Origin: Nonomuraea sp. NEAU-A123
GTDB lineage: Bacteria > Actinomycetota > Actinomycetes > Streptosporangiales > Streptosporangiaceae
DNA: 64,000 nucleotides
Assembly (NCBI RefSeq): GCF_018603905.1
Contig: NZ_JAHFZZ010000004.1
Span: 124,001 to 188,000 of the forward strand
Direction: 5' to 3'
Shown here: positions 1-7,594 of the stretch, one piece after another
How the letters are laid out: each line of letters opens with the position of its first letter
How positions within the stretch are numbered: position 1 is the first letter of the stretch
The notes under the pieces: model-generated
What the model was told of the DNA's origin: nothing
The model's database searches: none
What the model saw: the letters and a program-made list of their open reading frames with translations, nothing else
Position numbers and translations under genes: made by a program

Positions 1-417
1 AACCTGACCGGCGTCTGGCTGTCCATGAAGTACGAGATCGCCCAGATGCGCGAGCAGGGCGGCGGCGTGATCATCAACACCTCCTCCAACCTCGGCGCCC
101 ACCGCCGCCAGCCAGGACTGGGCGCCTATGTCGCCTCCAAGGCCGCCGTCAGCGCCCTGACCAGGACGGCCGCGCTCGAATACATCGGTGAGGGCATCCG
201 GATCAACGCCATCAGCCCGGGGCCGTCCGACACCCCGAGGTCGATGCGTCCCGGCGAGACCGAGGCCGACCGTACCGAGCGGCTGAAGACCACCAACCCG
301 AGCGGCCGCGTGGGCACCCTCGACGAGATCGCCGCCGCCGTCCTCTACCTGGCCTCACCCGAGGCGGGGTACGCGGTCGGCACCGACCTCGTGGTCGACG
401 GAGGCGCCTCCGCCTGA
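1..417 (+). CDS. SDR family NAD(P)-dependent oxidoreductase, 5'-truncated by window edge
   Basis: The open frame runs in from the window edge, so the N-terminal half with the Gly-rich cofactor motif is missing. What remains is the C-terminal half of a classical short-chain dehydrogenase. It has a Ser-rich strand (INTSSN), the catalytic YxxxK motif in GAYVASKAAVSAL, the INAISPGP segment that follows the active site, and a typical end (VGTDLVVDGG) in which the last strand is followed by a Gly-rich tail. SDRs reduce or oxidise alcohols and ketones using NAD(P)(H); nothing visible fixes the substrate. The next gene on the same strand is a small zinc-ribbon protein and is probably unrelated. The family assignment is firm and the specificity is unknown. 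Confidence 0.9.
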   Translation, partial: NLTGVWLSMKYEIAQMREQGGGVIINTSSNLGAHRRQPGLGAYVASKAAVSALTRTAALEYIGEGIRINAISPGPSDTPRSMRPGETEADRTERLKTTNPSGRVGTLDEIAAAVLYLASPEAGYAVGTDLVVDGGASA

Positions 418-483
418 CGGATTTTCATCGGAAATAGCCGTCCCATGAGACAACGAGGACCGGCATCCGGGTATCCCCGGGCC

Positions 484-735
484 ATGGCCGTCTGCGAAGC
501 GTGTGGCAACGATTACGACATGTCCTTCGAGGTGCATGCCCAGGGCGCGGTGCACACGTTCGACTCTTTCCAGTGCGCGATCCAGTCCATGGCGCCGATC
601 TGCGAGCACTGCGGCACCAAGGTGATCGGGCACGGCGTCCAGTCGGGCGAGCACTGGTACTGCTGTGCCCACTGCGCCCGCCAAGAGGGCAACCAGGGAA
701 TCGTCGATCGTGTCATGGCGGGGATGTCCGGATAG
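484..735 (+). CDS. small Cys-rich zinc-ribbon-like protein (hypothetical)
   Basis: This 83-aa protein is rich in paired cysteines: CEAC near the N-terminus, a central CEHC, and a C-terminal YCCAHCAR. The spacing suggests two treble-clef or zinc-ribbon-like metal sites. Similar short proteins are common in actinobacteria as uncharacterised, TRASH/MYM-like cytoplasmic proteins; that link is from memory of the family. The start was placed at the ATG at 484 (MAVCEACG) because conserved-looking sequence begins there; an in-frame ATG at 445 adds 13 unconvincing residues. No clear Shine-Dalgarno precedes either start. It lies just upstream of the transhydrogenase relic. The function is unknown; metal binding is inferred from the cysteines alone. 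Confidence 0.6.
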   Translation: MAVCEACGNDYDMSFEVHAQGAVHTFDSFQCAIQSMAPICEHCGTKVIGHGVQSGEHWYCCAHCARQEGNQGIVDRVMAGMSG

Positions 736-750
736 GTGGACACTTGATGT

Positions 751-885
751 GTGGCCGATTTTGACGTTGTTGTCGTAGGTTCAGGACCCGACGGGCAGAA
801 GGCGGCCATCATGGCCGCGCAGCCCGGCAGCCGGGTCGCCGTTCTCGCGCGCCCTCACCTGATGGGCGGCGGCACTCATGTATGA
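751..885 (+). pseudogene. relic of transhydrogenase N-terminus (FAD Rossmann motif), upstream paralogous fragment
   Basis: From the GTG at 751 the frame reads about 44 residues that closely match the first 40 residues of the intact transhydrogenase starting at 878. DFDVVVVGSGPDGQKAA here corresponds to [17 protein letters not shown] there, followed by [14 protein letters not shown] against [14 protein letters not shown]. The GxGxxG dinucleotide motif is kept, but the frame stops at 883-885, seven bases past the start of the real gene and in a different frame. DNA similarity is visible across roughly 757-870 against 884-995. I read it as the remnant of a partial tandem duplication or of a decayed paralogue. 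A 44-aa product, if made, could not form a working enzyme. Confidence 0.7.
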
Positions 886-2290
886 CTTCGATGTCCTCGT
901 GCTCGGCAGCGGCCCCGGCGGGCAGAAGGCCGCGATCGCCGCGGCGAAACTCGGCCGGCGGGTCGCTGTCGTGGAGAAGACCCACATGCTCGGCGGCGTG
1001 TGCATCAACACAGGGACGATCCCCTCCAAGACGCTGCGCGAGGCGGTCCTCTATCTCACGGGCCTCAACCAGCGGGAGCTGTACGGGGCGAGCTACCGGG
1101 TGAAGGAAGAGATCACGGTCGCCGACCTCGGCATGCGCACCCAGCACGTGATCGGCCGCGAGATCCAGGTGATCCGCAGCCAGCTCGGCCGCAACCACGT
1201 GACGGTCCTGCAGGGAACCGGGCGCTTCCTGGACCCGCACACCATCGGGATCGCCAGCGACGAGGAGAAGGAGGAGAAGAAGGTCACGGCCGAGAAGATC
1301 GTGATCGCCACGGGCACCTCGCCGGCCCGCCCGTCCACGGTCGAATTCGACGACAAGACGGTCATCGACTCCGACGCGATCCTCCACCTCGACCAGGTGC
1401 CCGAGACGCTCGTCGTCGTCGGCGCCGGGGTCATCGGCATCGAGTACGCCTCGATGTTCGCGGCGCTGGGCACCAAGGTCACCGTGGTCGAGCGGCGCGA
1501 CCGGATGCTGGAGTTCTGTGATCTGGAGATCGTGGAGGCGCTGAAGTACCACCTGCGGGACCTCGCCGTCACCTTCAGGTTCGGCGAGAACGTCGCCGCG
1601 GTCGAGCGGCGGCCCCGCGGGGCGCTGACCGTGCTGGAGAGCGGGAAGAAGATCCCCGCCGACTGCGTCATGTACTCGGCCGGACGTCAGGGAAAGACGA
1701 ACGAGCTGTGCCTGGAAGCGGCCGGGCTCGCCGCCGACGACCGAGGCCGAATCGCGGTGGACGAGAACTACGCCACGCCCGTCCCGCACATCTACGCCGT
1801 CGGCGACGTGATCGGCTTCCCCGCGCTGGCCGCCACCTCGATGGAGCAGGGCCGGCTGGCCGCGCAGCACGCCTGCGGCGAACCGGTCGCGGAGATGAAG
1901 GGACTGCCGCCGATCGGCATCTACACCATCCCGGAGATCAGCTTCGTCGGTAAGTCCGAGGACGATCTGACCCGCGACAAGATCCCGTTCGAGGTGGGCA
2001 TCTCGCGTTACCGCGAACTGGCCCGGGGACAGATCATCGGCGACTCGTACGGGATGCTCAAGCTCCTAGTCTCCTCCGAGGACCGGCGGCTGCTCGGCGT
2101 CCACGTGTTCGGCACGGGCGCCACCGAGCTCGTCCACATCGGGCAGACCGTCATGGGCTGCGGCGGCACGGTCGACTACCTGGTCAACGCCGTGTTCAAC
2201 TATCCGACGCTCGCCGAGTCCTACAAGGTCGCCGCCCTGGACGCGATGAACAAGATGCGGGTGATCGCCCGGCTGACAGCCGACCTGTGA
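878..2290 (+). CDS. sthA: Si-specific NAD(P)+ transhydrogenase (soluble pyridine nucleotide transhydrogenase)
   Basis: This 470-aa flavoprotein belongs to the pyridine nucleotide-disulfide oxidoreductase fold and would transfer hydride between NADPH and NAD+ in the cytoplasm. It has an N-terminal FAD motif ([11 protein letters not shown]), an active-site region reading [14 protein letters not shown], a second Rossmann motif ([15 protein letters not shown]), an FAD-binding VGDVIG segment and a C-terminal dimerisation domain. The active site keeps one Cys, but the second redox Cys of lipoamide dehydrogenases is replaced by Thr (NTGTIPSK). That substitution separates SthA from the dihydrolipoyl dehydrogenases it resembles. 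Length matches the family (about 465 aa). The ATG at 878 lies inside the end of the upstream relic and has only a weak GGCGG ahead of it. Confidence 0.9.
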   Translation: MYDFDVLVLGSGPGGQKAAIAAAKLGRRVAVVEKTHMLGGVCINTGTIPSKTLREAVLYLTGLNQRELYGASYRVKEEITVADLGMRTQHVIGREIQVIRSQLGRNHVTVLQGTGRFLDPHTIGIASDEEKEEKKVTAEKIVIATGTSPARPSTVEFDDKTVIDSDAILHLDQVPETLVVVGAGVIGIEYASMFAALGTKVTVVERRDRMLEFCDLEIVEALKYHLRDLAVTFRFGENVAAVERRPRGALTVLESGKKIPADCVMYSAGRQGKTNELCLEAAGLAADDRGRIAVDENYATPVPHIYAVGDVIGFPALAATSMEQGRLAAQHACGEPVAEMKGLPPIGIYTIPEISFVGKSEDDLTRDKIPFEVGISRYRELARGQIIGDSYGMLKLLVSSEDRRLLGVHVFGTGATELVHIGQTVMGCGGTVDYLVNAVFNYPTLAESYKVAALDAMNKMRVIARLTADL

Positions 2291-2305
2291 CCCGATGACC
2301 GCCAC

Positions 2306-2327
2306 CCCGCGACCCGGCGGTCGCGGG
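2306..2327. terminator. hairpin between convergent sthA and DoxX genes
   Basis: A perfect 9-bp stem (CCCGCGACC / GGTCGCGGG) with a CGGC loop sits between two converging genes. No U-tract follows, as is usual in high-GC actinobacteria. It is likely a bidirectional terminator. Confidence 0.55.
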
Positions 2328-2348
2328 CGGGCGATCACTCGGCAGGGA

Positions 2349-3173
2349 TCACTCGTCGGGGGTCGTGCGGCGGCCGCGGGCGGGCGGTTTCTTGCGTCCG
2401 GCCACCAGCGTGTCGCCCGGTGCGGCCGAGGAGGTGGGCTCGTCCGCGGGCTCGGTCCCCGACCGGCGCGGCCGGACATGCGGGGCCGTGTCCTCCAGCC
2501 CGGGTCCGTCCGGCTCACCCTCGGACGAGCCGGAGCGCGAGCCCGATGACCGGCCTCCCGACGGCTTGCCGCCCGAAGAACCACCCGAACCACCCGAACC
2601 GCCCGAAGAACCCGAACCACCAGAACCTGCGGACCCCGAAGAGCCACCCTTGGGCCGGGCAGGCACGCGGAACCCAGGGGAGTCGGGGTCGCGCAGCGCC
2701 GCGATGACCTCGTCGGCCTCCGTCTCGGCGGCGAACTCGTTCGCCGCCGCCGATTCCCTACGGCGGATCACCACCAGGTGGTCCACCGATATCCGCCCGG
2801 CCCCCACCACGGCCAGCAGCAGCGCGGCCACGCCCAGCAGGATCAGCTCGTTCGTGCTGATCGGATTGAGCGGCGGCGCGATCAGGAAGACGGCGAGGGC
2901 CTCGGCGAAGAGGATCAGCCCCATCACCGACACGATCAGCCCGGCGATCAATAACGCCCCGCCGATCAGCTCGGTCAGCATGGTGACTGTGGCCCACGCA
3001 CGCGGCGCGGGCGCGCCCTGCGCGAGGAACTTCGCCCCCGTGGCGTTCAGGCCGTCCTCGAGCTTGGTCCAGCCGTTCGCGAAGAAGATGCCGCCCACAC
3101 CGAGGCGGGCGACCAGCGAAGCAAGATCACGAAAGGCCTGTTTCACGGTTGTTGTCTGCCCTAATCGGGACAT
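2349..3173 (-). CDS. DoxX family membrane protein with Gly/Ser-rich C-terminal tail
   Basis: This is a 274-aa protein. The first ~135 residues form a four-helix DoxX-type membrane domain: [20 protein letters not shown], then three hydrophobic segments ending near [16 protein letters not shown]. The last ~120 residues are hydrophilic and disordered, with a long Gly/Ser run followed by Arg/Pro/Glu-rich sequence. DoxX proteins are small quinol-oxidase or redox-associated membrane proteins, and their role in actinobacteria is poorly defined. I chose the ATG at 3173 because GAGGTG lies just upstream; the frame could open at a TTG at 3185. The start lies 8 bases past the stop of the upstream efflux gene, which suggests one transcript. 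Confidence 0.8.
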   Translation of the reverse strand: MSRLGQTTTVKQAFRDLASLVARLGVGGIFFANGWTKLEDGLNATGAKFLAQGAPAPRAWATVTMLTELIGGALLIAGLIVSVMGLILFAEALAVFLIAPPLNPISTNELILLGVAALLLAVVGAGRISVDHLVVIRRRESAAANEFAAETEADEVIAALRDPDSPGFRVPARPKGGSSGSAGSGGSGSSGGSGGSGGSSGGKPSGGRSSGSRSGSSEGEPDGPGLEDTAPHVRPRRSGTEPADEPTSSAAPGDTLVAGRKKPPARGRRTTPDE

Positions 3174-3181
3174 CACACACC

Positions 3182-4711
3182 TCAATCACGGCGGAGCAGC
3201 GTGGCCACGGCGACGGCGGTCAGGCTGAGCAGGACGACGCTCACGACGACGGTCGTGTGCAGGGCATTGACGAAGGCCCACCGGGCGGCGTCGAGCAGCG
3301 CGCCGCCGGCGCCACCGCCGATCTCGTCGGCCACGTGCGCGGCGCTGGCGAGAGACTGCCTGGCCTCGTCCATGCCGCCGTCGGACACTCCGGGAACGGC
3401 GGGCAGCGCGGGCGCGTAGGCGATGGTGGTGATCGTGCCGAGCACGGCGACCCCGAGCCCGGCGCCGAGCTCGTAGGCGGTCTCCTCGATGGCCGCCGCT
3501 CCGCCCGCATGGGACTCGGGGGCCGAGGACATGATCGTGTCGGACGCGGCGAGCAGCGCCACCTGCACGCCGAACCCGATGCCCACGAAGCAGATCGCCA
3601 GCATCACGGGGTGCGCCTCGACGCCCCAGGTGAGCGTGGGGGTGAGCGCGAGCGCGACGAGGCCGAGGCCGCCGCTCATGGTGGCGCGCATGCCGATCTT
3701 GGGCAGGATGTGCGCCGCGGCCAGCCCGCCGGAGATCGCCGAGATCACCAGCGGCAGCATCCGGATGGCCGCGCGCAGCGGGCTGTCGCCGAGCACGAGT
3801 TGCAGGTATTGCGCCAGCATGAGCTGTAGCCCCACCAGCGCGAACACGCCCAGCAGCACTCCGGCGACGCCGGTGGTGAACTCGCGCCGCCGGAACAGCC
3901 CGACCTCCAGCAGCGGCGACGCCAGCCGGGCCTGCCGCCGTACGAACCAGACCAGCAGTGCCACCCCGGCGAGGAAGACCAGGACGGAGGCCCCGAACGG
4001 GATCAGGCTGCCCGCCCCGGCCTCCTTCAGCCCGAACGCCAGCGCCAGGATGCCCAACACGGACAGCGCGGCGCTGAGACCGTCCCACGGCTGCCCGCTA
4101 CGCTCCCGCGACTCGGGCAGCAGCCGGGCGGCGGCGGGCAGCAGCACGAGCAGGATGGGCACGTTGATCAGGAAGACCGCGCCCCACCAGATGCCGACGA
4201 GCACCCCGCCGATCAGCGGCCCCACGGCGGCTCCCGCGGCGGCGACCGCGCTCCAGACGCCCAGCGCGATGGCCCGTTCGCGCCGGTCGGGGAAGACCTG
4301 GCGGATCAGTGACAGTGTGGCCGGCATGATCATCGCCCCGCCCACCCCGAGTAGCGCCCTGGCCAGGATCAGGACCAGGGCCGTGGGGGAGAAGGCGGCG
4401 ACGGCCGAGGCCACCCCGAACAGCACGAAACCCGCGAGCACCAGCCGTTTGCGCCCGTAGCGGTCGCCGAGCGTGCCGAACATGACCAGCAGCGGCGCCA
4501 CGACCAGCGAGTAGACGTCGATGATCCAGAGCAGTTGCACCGCCGTCGGCTCCAGCGCCGCGGTCAGCGCGGGCACGGCGATGTGCAGGACGGTCGCGTC
4601 GACGGTGATCAGGAGCAGGCTCAGGCAGAGCAGCACCAGGATGGACCAGCGGTTGTCCCGATGTTCCTGAACCGCACGCCGGAGAGCCGGTGCGGCCTGA
4701 GTGACGGTCAT
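3182..4711 (-). CDS. MFS transporter, DHA2 (EmrB/QacA-type) drug efflux family
   Basis: This 509-aa integral membrane protein has about 14 predicted hydrophobic segments. Motif A (GTLGDRYGRKRLVL) follows TM2, and the first helix carries the acidic residue typical of DHA2 pumps (LLLITVDATVLHIAVPALT). A proton-coupled exporter of toxic or cationic compounds is the expected role; the substrate is not deducible. The start at 4711 is well supported by AAGGAGG four bases upstream, so the in-frame codon at 4741 is unlikely. Downstream DoxX is probably co-transcribed. An inverted repeat at 4739-4765, just upstream of the ribosome-binding site, is a candidate operator, but no regulator gene is adjacent. 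Confidence 0.92.
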   Translation of the reverse strand: MTVTQAAPALRRAVQEHRDNRWSILVLLCLSLLLITVDATVLHIAVPALTAALEPTAVQLLWIIDVYSLVVAPLLVMFGTLGDRYGRKRLVLAGFVLFGVASAVAAFSPTALVLILARALLGVGGAMIMPATLSLIRQVFPDRRERAIALGVWSAVAAAGAAVGPLIGGVLVGIWWGAVFLINVPILLVLLPAAARLLPESRERSGQPWDGLSAALSVLGILALAFGLKEAGAGSLIPFGASVLVFLAGVALLVWFVRRQARLASPLLEVGLFRRREFTTGVAGVLLGVFALVGLQLMLAQYLQLVLGDSPLRAAIRMLPLVISAISGGLAAAHILPKIGMRATMSGGLGLVALALTPTLTWGVEAHPVMLAICFVGIGFGVQVALLAASDTIMSSAPESHAGGAAAIEETAYELGAGLGVAVLGTITTIAYAPALPAVPGVSDGGMDEARQSLASAAHVADEIGGGAGGALLDAARWAFVNALHTTVVVSVVLLSLTAVAVATLLRRD

Positions 4712-4738
4712 GGGCCTCCTTGCAGGCCGATCCGATCT

Positions 4739-4765
4739 CACGCAAGGCCCACATGAACTTGCGTG
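4739..4765. promoter_or_regulatory. inverted repeat operator candidate upstream of DHA2 efflux gene
   Basis: CACGCAAG and CTTGCGTG form a perfect 8-bp inverted repeat separated by 11 bases. It lies 28 bases upstream of the efflux start codon and in front of the divergent TPR gene. The half-site TTGCGTG also occurs at the MarR/DHA2 intergenic region near 37.03 kb. Confidence 0.5.
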
Positions 4766-4887
4766 GCAGCTTAGGCCATGCCATGCGATCGGGACAGCGG
4801 TATCGGGTGATCCACGGACTGCGCCACCTCTCTAGAGAGACACAGCCATATGTCCCTGCCTATCCAACTCTGTCCGGTCAGCCGATC

Positions 4888-6618
4888 ATGGACTCCGTGG
4901 GGACCGCGGATAGTGCCGACAGGACCGACAGGTCTCCCCGCGAATGGTGCGAAGAGGCGGTCGCCAGACTGAGAACGGGACACCCCGACACCGCTCTGGA
5001 GGCCGCTCGCCTGGCCGCCGACCTGGAGCCGGCCAACGAGTGGGCCTACCGCCTGATCAGCCTCGCGCTGGAGCGCCAGGGCCGCGACGCCGACGCGGTC
5101 GCGCCCGCGGAGCACGCGGTGAGCCTCGCCCAGGGGTCCTGGCCGGCGCGGCTGCGGCTGGGCACCGCGCTGCGCCGCGTCCCCGGGCGCTGGGCCGAGG
5201 CCGTCGAGCAGGCGGCGCTGGCCCGCAGGTACGCCCCCGAGGAGGCCGACCCCCACGTGCTGCACGGCGACCAGGCGCTGCTCCGCGCCGAGCACGCCCC
5301 CGCCGAACGCGCCTACCTGACCGCGCTCGACCGGGATCCCGCGCATCCGCAGGCCCGCGTCAACCTCGGGCTGACGCTGCTGCGCTGGGACCGCTTCCCG
5401 GCCCACCGCGACCCCGCCTGGCCGATCGACCCGCGCGAGAGCGGGCGGGCCAGACGGGCGCTGGAGGTCTGGTCACGCCAGTCCCGCCTGCTGGTCGCGC
5501 TCGCGACGATCGCCGTCGTCGTGGCCGCCCTCGCCTTCGACCGGGGCCGCGAGGGCCGGCTCGGCGGCCTCGTGGTGCTGGTCCTGCTCGTGCCGATCAC
5601 GCTCAGGCAGGCGCGCCGGGTCACGGTGTGGTCCTACGTGCCCGCCATGCTCGGCCGCGACCCCTGGCTCGGCGCCGCCCTGGCGTCGGCGGCCGTGTCG
5701 GTGGCCGCGTTCGCGGCCTGGCTGACGCTGGGCGCGCTGCCCGGCATGCCGTCGGCGTTCGACCCGTTGTGGGCCGCCCTGGCGGGCATCGTGGTGCTCG
5801 GCTGGCCGGTGTCGGCGGCCGTCCGCGTGCTGGCCGAGTTATGGCGCGGCAGCCCGCTGCGGGCCCTGGCCCAGTTCGCCCGGGTGCCCGCCGAGCGCAC
5901 GGCCAGGCGGAACGGGGGAGTCGCGCTCTGGATCGTGCTCGGCCGGACGTGGTCGGTGCTGGTGCCCCTGGTGTGCGGGGCGCTGGCCGTGGAGCCCCGG
6001 GCCGCCGTGCTCGCGGTGGCGGTGCCGTACCCGATGCTGGCCTCTTACCGGCGGGCCCGCTACGGCGAGGACGGCTGGCTGGCGGTCGCGACCGGCCTGG
6101 TCGTGCTGGCGTCCGCGGCCTGTGCGGCGGGCGGCCTGCTGGGGCTCGTCTGGGCGTGGCGGGCCGGGCTCGGCGCGCTCTGCGCGGCGGTGGTGGTGTT
6201 CGCGCTGCGTGCCGCGCGCGCCTGGTGGCGCGGCGGGCCCGGCCCCTGGCGCGCGTCGCTGATCATGTGCGACCTGCCCACCGGCGACACGCCATCGGTC
6301 GCGCTCACTCCGGAGATACGGCAGGCGTTCGCGTACGCCAGGAGCGTCGTCCTGTCCTTCGGCGACTCCCTCGGCCCGCGCGTCGTGGGCACGGCGGCGA
6401 CCGTCACCCCGTCGGGAGAGCTCCGGCTGGTCCCCGAGCCGCAGGCCCGCGCGGCCGTCGAGGCGGATCCGCGGGTGGCGGTGTTCGCCGCCGATCCGTT
6501 GCAGCGGAGGTTCTGGGTGGAGGTGCGCGGCATCGCCGTGGCCGATGCGGACCTGCTGCGGGTCACCCCCAAGCAGGTGCTCATGGGGGAGTTCCCTGGG
6601 CGGCACCAGCGGCGCTAG
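4888..6618 (+). CDS. TPR protein with central membrane segments and PPOX-like C-terminal domain
   Basis: This is a 576-aa protein with three visible parts. Residues about 15-175 are helical TPR-like repeats (for example AYLTALDRDPAHPQARVNLGLTLLRW). Residues about 195-450 contain seven or more hydrophobic segments. The last ~110 residues look like a pyridoxamine-phosphate-oxidase-type split barrel: VEADPRVAVFAADP followed by RFWVEVRGIAVADADLLRVTP resembles the DPRV...VEVRG signature of PPOX proteins. The start was set at the ATG at 4888 (MDSVGTADS); the frame is open from 4720, but that stretch overlaps the upstream promoter region. TPR parts usually mediate protein contacts. The gene ends 15 bases before the dehalogenase and may share its transcript. 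No function is established. Confidence 0.6.
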   Translation: MDSVGTADSADRTDRSPREWCEEAVARLRTGHPDTALEAARLAADLEPANEWAYRLISLALERQGRDADAVAPAEHAVSLAQGSWPARLRLGTALRRVPGRWAEAVEQAALARRYAPEEADPHVLHGDQALLRAEHAPAERAYLTALDRDPAHPQARVNLGLTLLRWDRFPAHRDPAWPIDPRESGRARRALEVWSRQSRLLVALATIAVVVAALAFDRGREGRLGGLVVLVLLVPITLRQARRVTVWSYVPAMLGRDPWLGAALASAAVSVAAFAAWLTLGALPGMPSAFDPLWAALAGIVVLGWPVSAAVRVLAELWRGSPLRALAQFARVPAERTARRNGGVALWIVLGRTWSVLVPLVCGALAVEPRAAVLAVAVPYPMLASYRRARYGEDGWLAVATGLVVLASAACAAGGLLGLVWAWRAGLGALCAAVVVFALRAARAWWRGGPGPWRASLIMCDLPTGDTPSVALTPEIRQAFAYARSVVLSFGDSLGPRVVGTAATVTPSGELRLVPEPQARAAVEADPRVAVFAADPLQRRFWVEVRGIAVADADLLRVTPKQVLMGEFPGRHQRR

Positions 6619-6633
6619 CTAGAATATCGTTCT

Positions 6634-7530
6634 ATGCGGACTCTCCGTACCCCCGAAGAGCGTTTCGCCGACCTGCCCGATTTCCCCTACGAGCCGCGCT
6701 ACGCCGTAGTGGCGGACGGCCTGCGCATGGCCTACGTCGAGGCGGGCCCCGCCGACGGGGCGCCGGTGGTGCTGCTGCACGGCGAGCCGACCTGGTCGTT
6801 CCTCTACCGCCACGTCATGCGCGAGCTGGCGGCGGCCGGGCTGCGGGCCGTCGCCGTCGACCTGGTGGGGTTCGGCCGCTCCGACAAGCCGGCCGAACGG
6901 GCCGACCACACCTACGCCAGGCATGTCGAGTGGACTCGCGCGCTGCTGTTCGACGCGCTCGGGCTGACCGGCGTCACCATGGTCGGGCAGGACTGGGGCG
7001 GCCTGATCGGGCTGCGGATCGCCGCCGAGCACCCGGAGCGCGTCGCCGCGATCGTCGCGGCCAACACGGGCTTGCCCACCGGTGACATTCCCATGCCCGA
7101 AGTGTGGCATCGCTTTAAAGCTGCGGTGATGAATGCTCCCGCGTTGGATATCGCCAGATTCGTCCAGGCGGGTTGCAAGACCGAACTCCCCTTGGCGGTG
7201 CGCGCCGCCTATGACGCCCCCTTCCCGGACGAGTCGTACAAGGTCGCCGCGAAGGCCATGCCGGGGCTCGTCCCGATCACGCCCGACGACCCCGCCGCGC
7301 CCGCCAACCGCGCCGCCTGGCAGGTCCTCACCACGCTCGATCGCCCTTTTCTGGTGGCATTCTCCGACGGAGATCCGATAACTGGAGGTATGGCGCCGAT
7401 CCTGATCAAGTCGATCGCGGGCGCCGCGGGACGCTCCCATCCGGTGATCACCGGCGCCGGTCACTTCCTCCAGGAGGACGCGGGCGGCGAACTCGGCCGC
7501 CACATCGCGGAGTTCGTCACCGCTACCTAG
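6634..7530 (+). CDS. haloalkane dehalogenase (alpha/beta-hydrolase, HLD-I-like)
   Basis: This 298-aa cytoplasmic alpha/beta-hydrolase would cleave carbon-halogen bonds hydrolytically. The nucleophile elbow reads GQDWGG, with Asp120 as nucleophile and Trp121 as the adjacent halide-stabilising residue. The oxyanion motif is HGEPTWSFLYR near residue 49. The acid is probably Asp247 (SDGDPIT) and the base His277 (GAGHFLQED). An acid after strand 7 with HGEPTW fits subfamily I (DhlA-like) rather than LinB/DhaA types. The length is normal. Halide-binding Trp and nucleophile are both intact, so an active dehalogenase is likely, but haloacetate dehalogenases and epoxide hydrolases are close relatives. 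The start at 6634 follows the TPR gene by 15 bases with only a weak ribosome-binding site. Confidence 0.85.
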   Translation: MRTLRTPEERFADLPDFPYEPRYAVVADGLRMAYVEAGPADGAPVVLLHGEPTWSFLYRHVMRELAAAGLRAVAVDLVGFGRSDKPAERADHTYARHVEWTRALLFDALGLTGVTMVGQDWGGLIGLRIAAEHPERVAAIVAANTGLPTGDIPMPEVWHRFKAAVMNAPALDIARFVQAGCKTELPLAVRAAYDAPFPDESYKVAAKAMPGLVPITPDDPAAPANRAAWQVLTTLDRPFLVAFSDGDPITGGMAPILIKSIAGAAGRSHPVITGAGHFLQEDAGGELGRHIAEFVTAT

Positions 7531-7594
7531 CGTGTCAGGTCCGCCCAATCGTCGGTCTGGTGCGGTATAACCAGGGGCGGACCGGGGAGGCGTG

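Noticed and set aside
4944..7085. Very long plus-strand frame of 713 codons across the TPR and dehalogenase genes
   Set aside because: Arg/Pro/Gly-rich shadow translation of two well-supported genes in another frame; no domain is visible.
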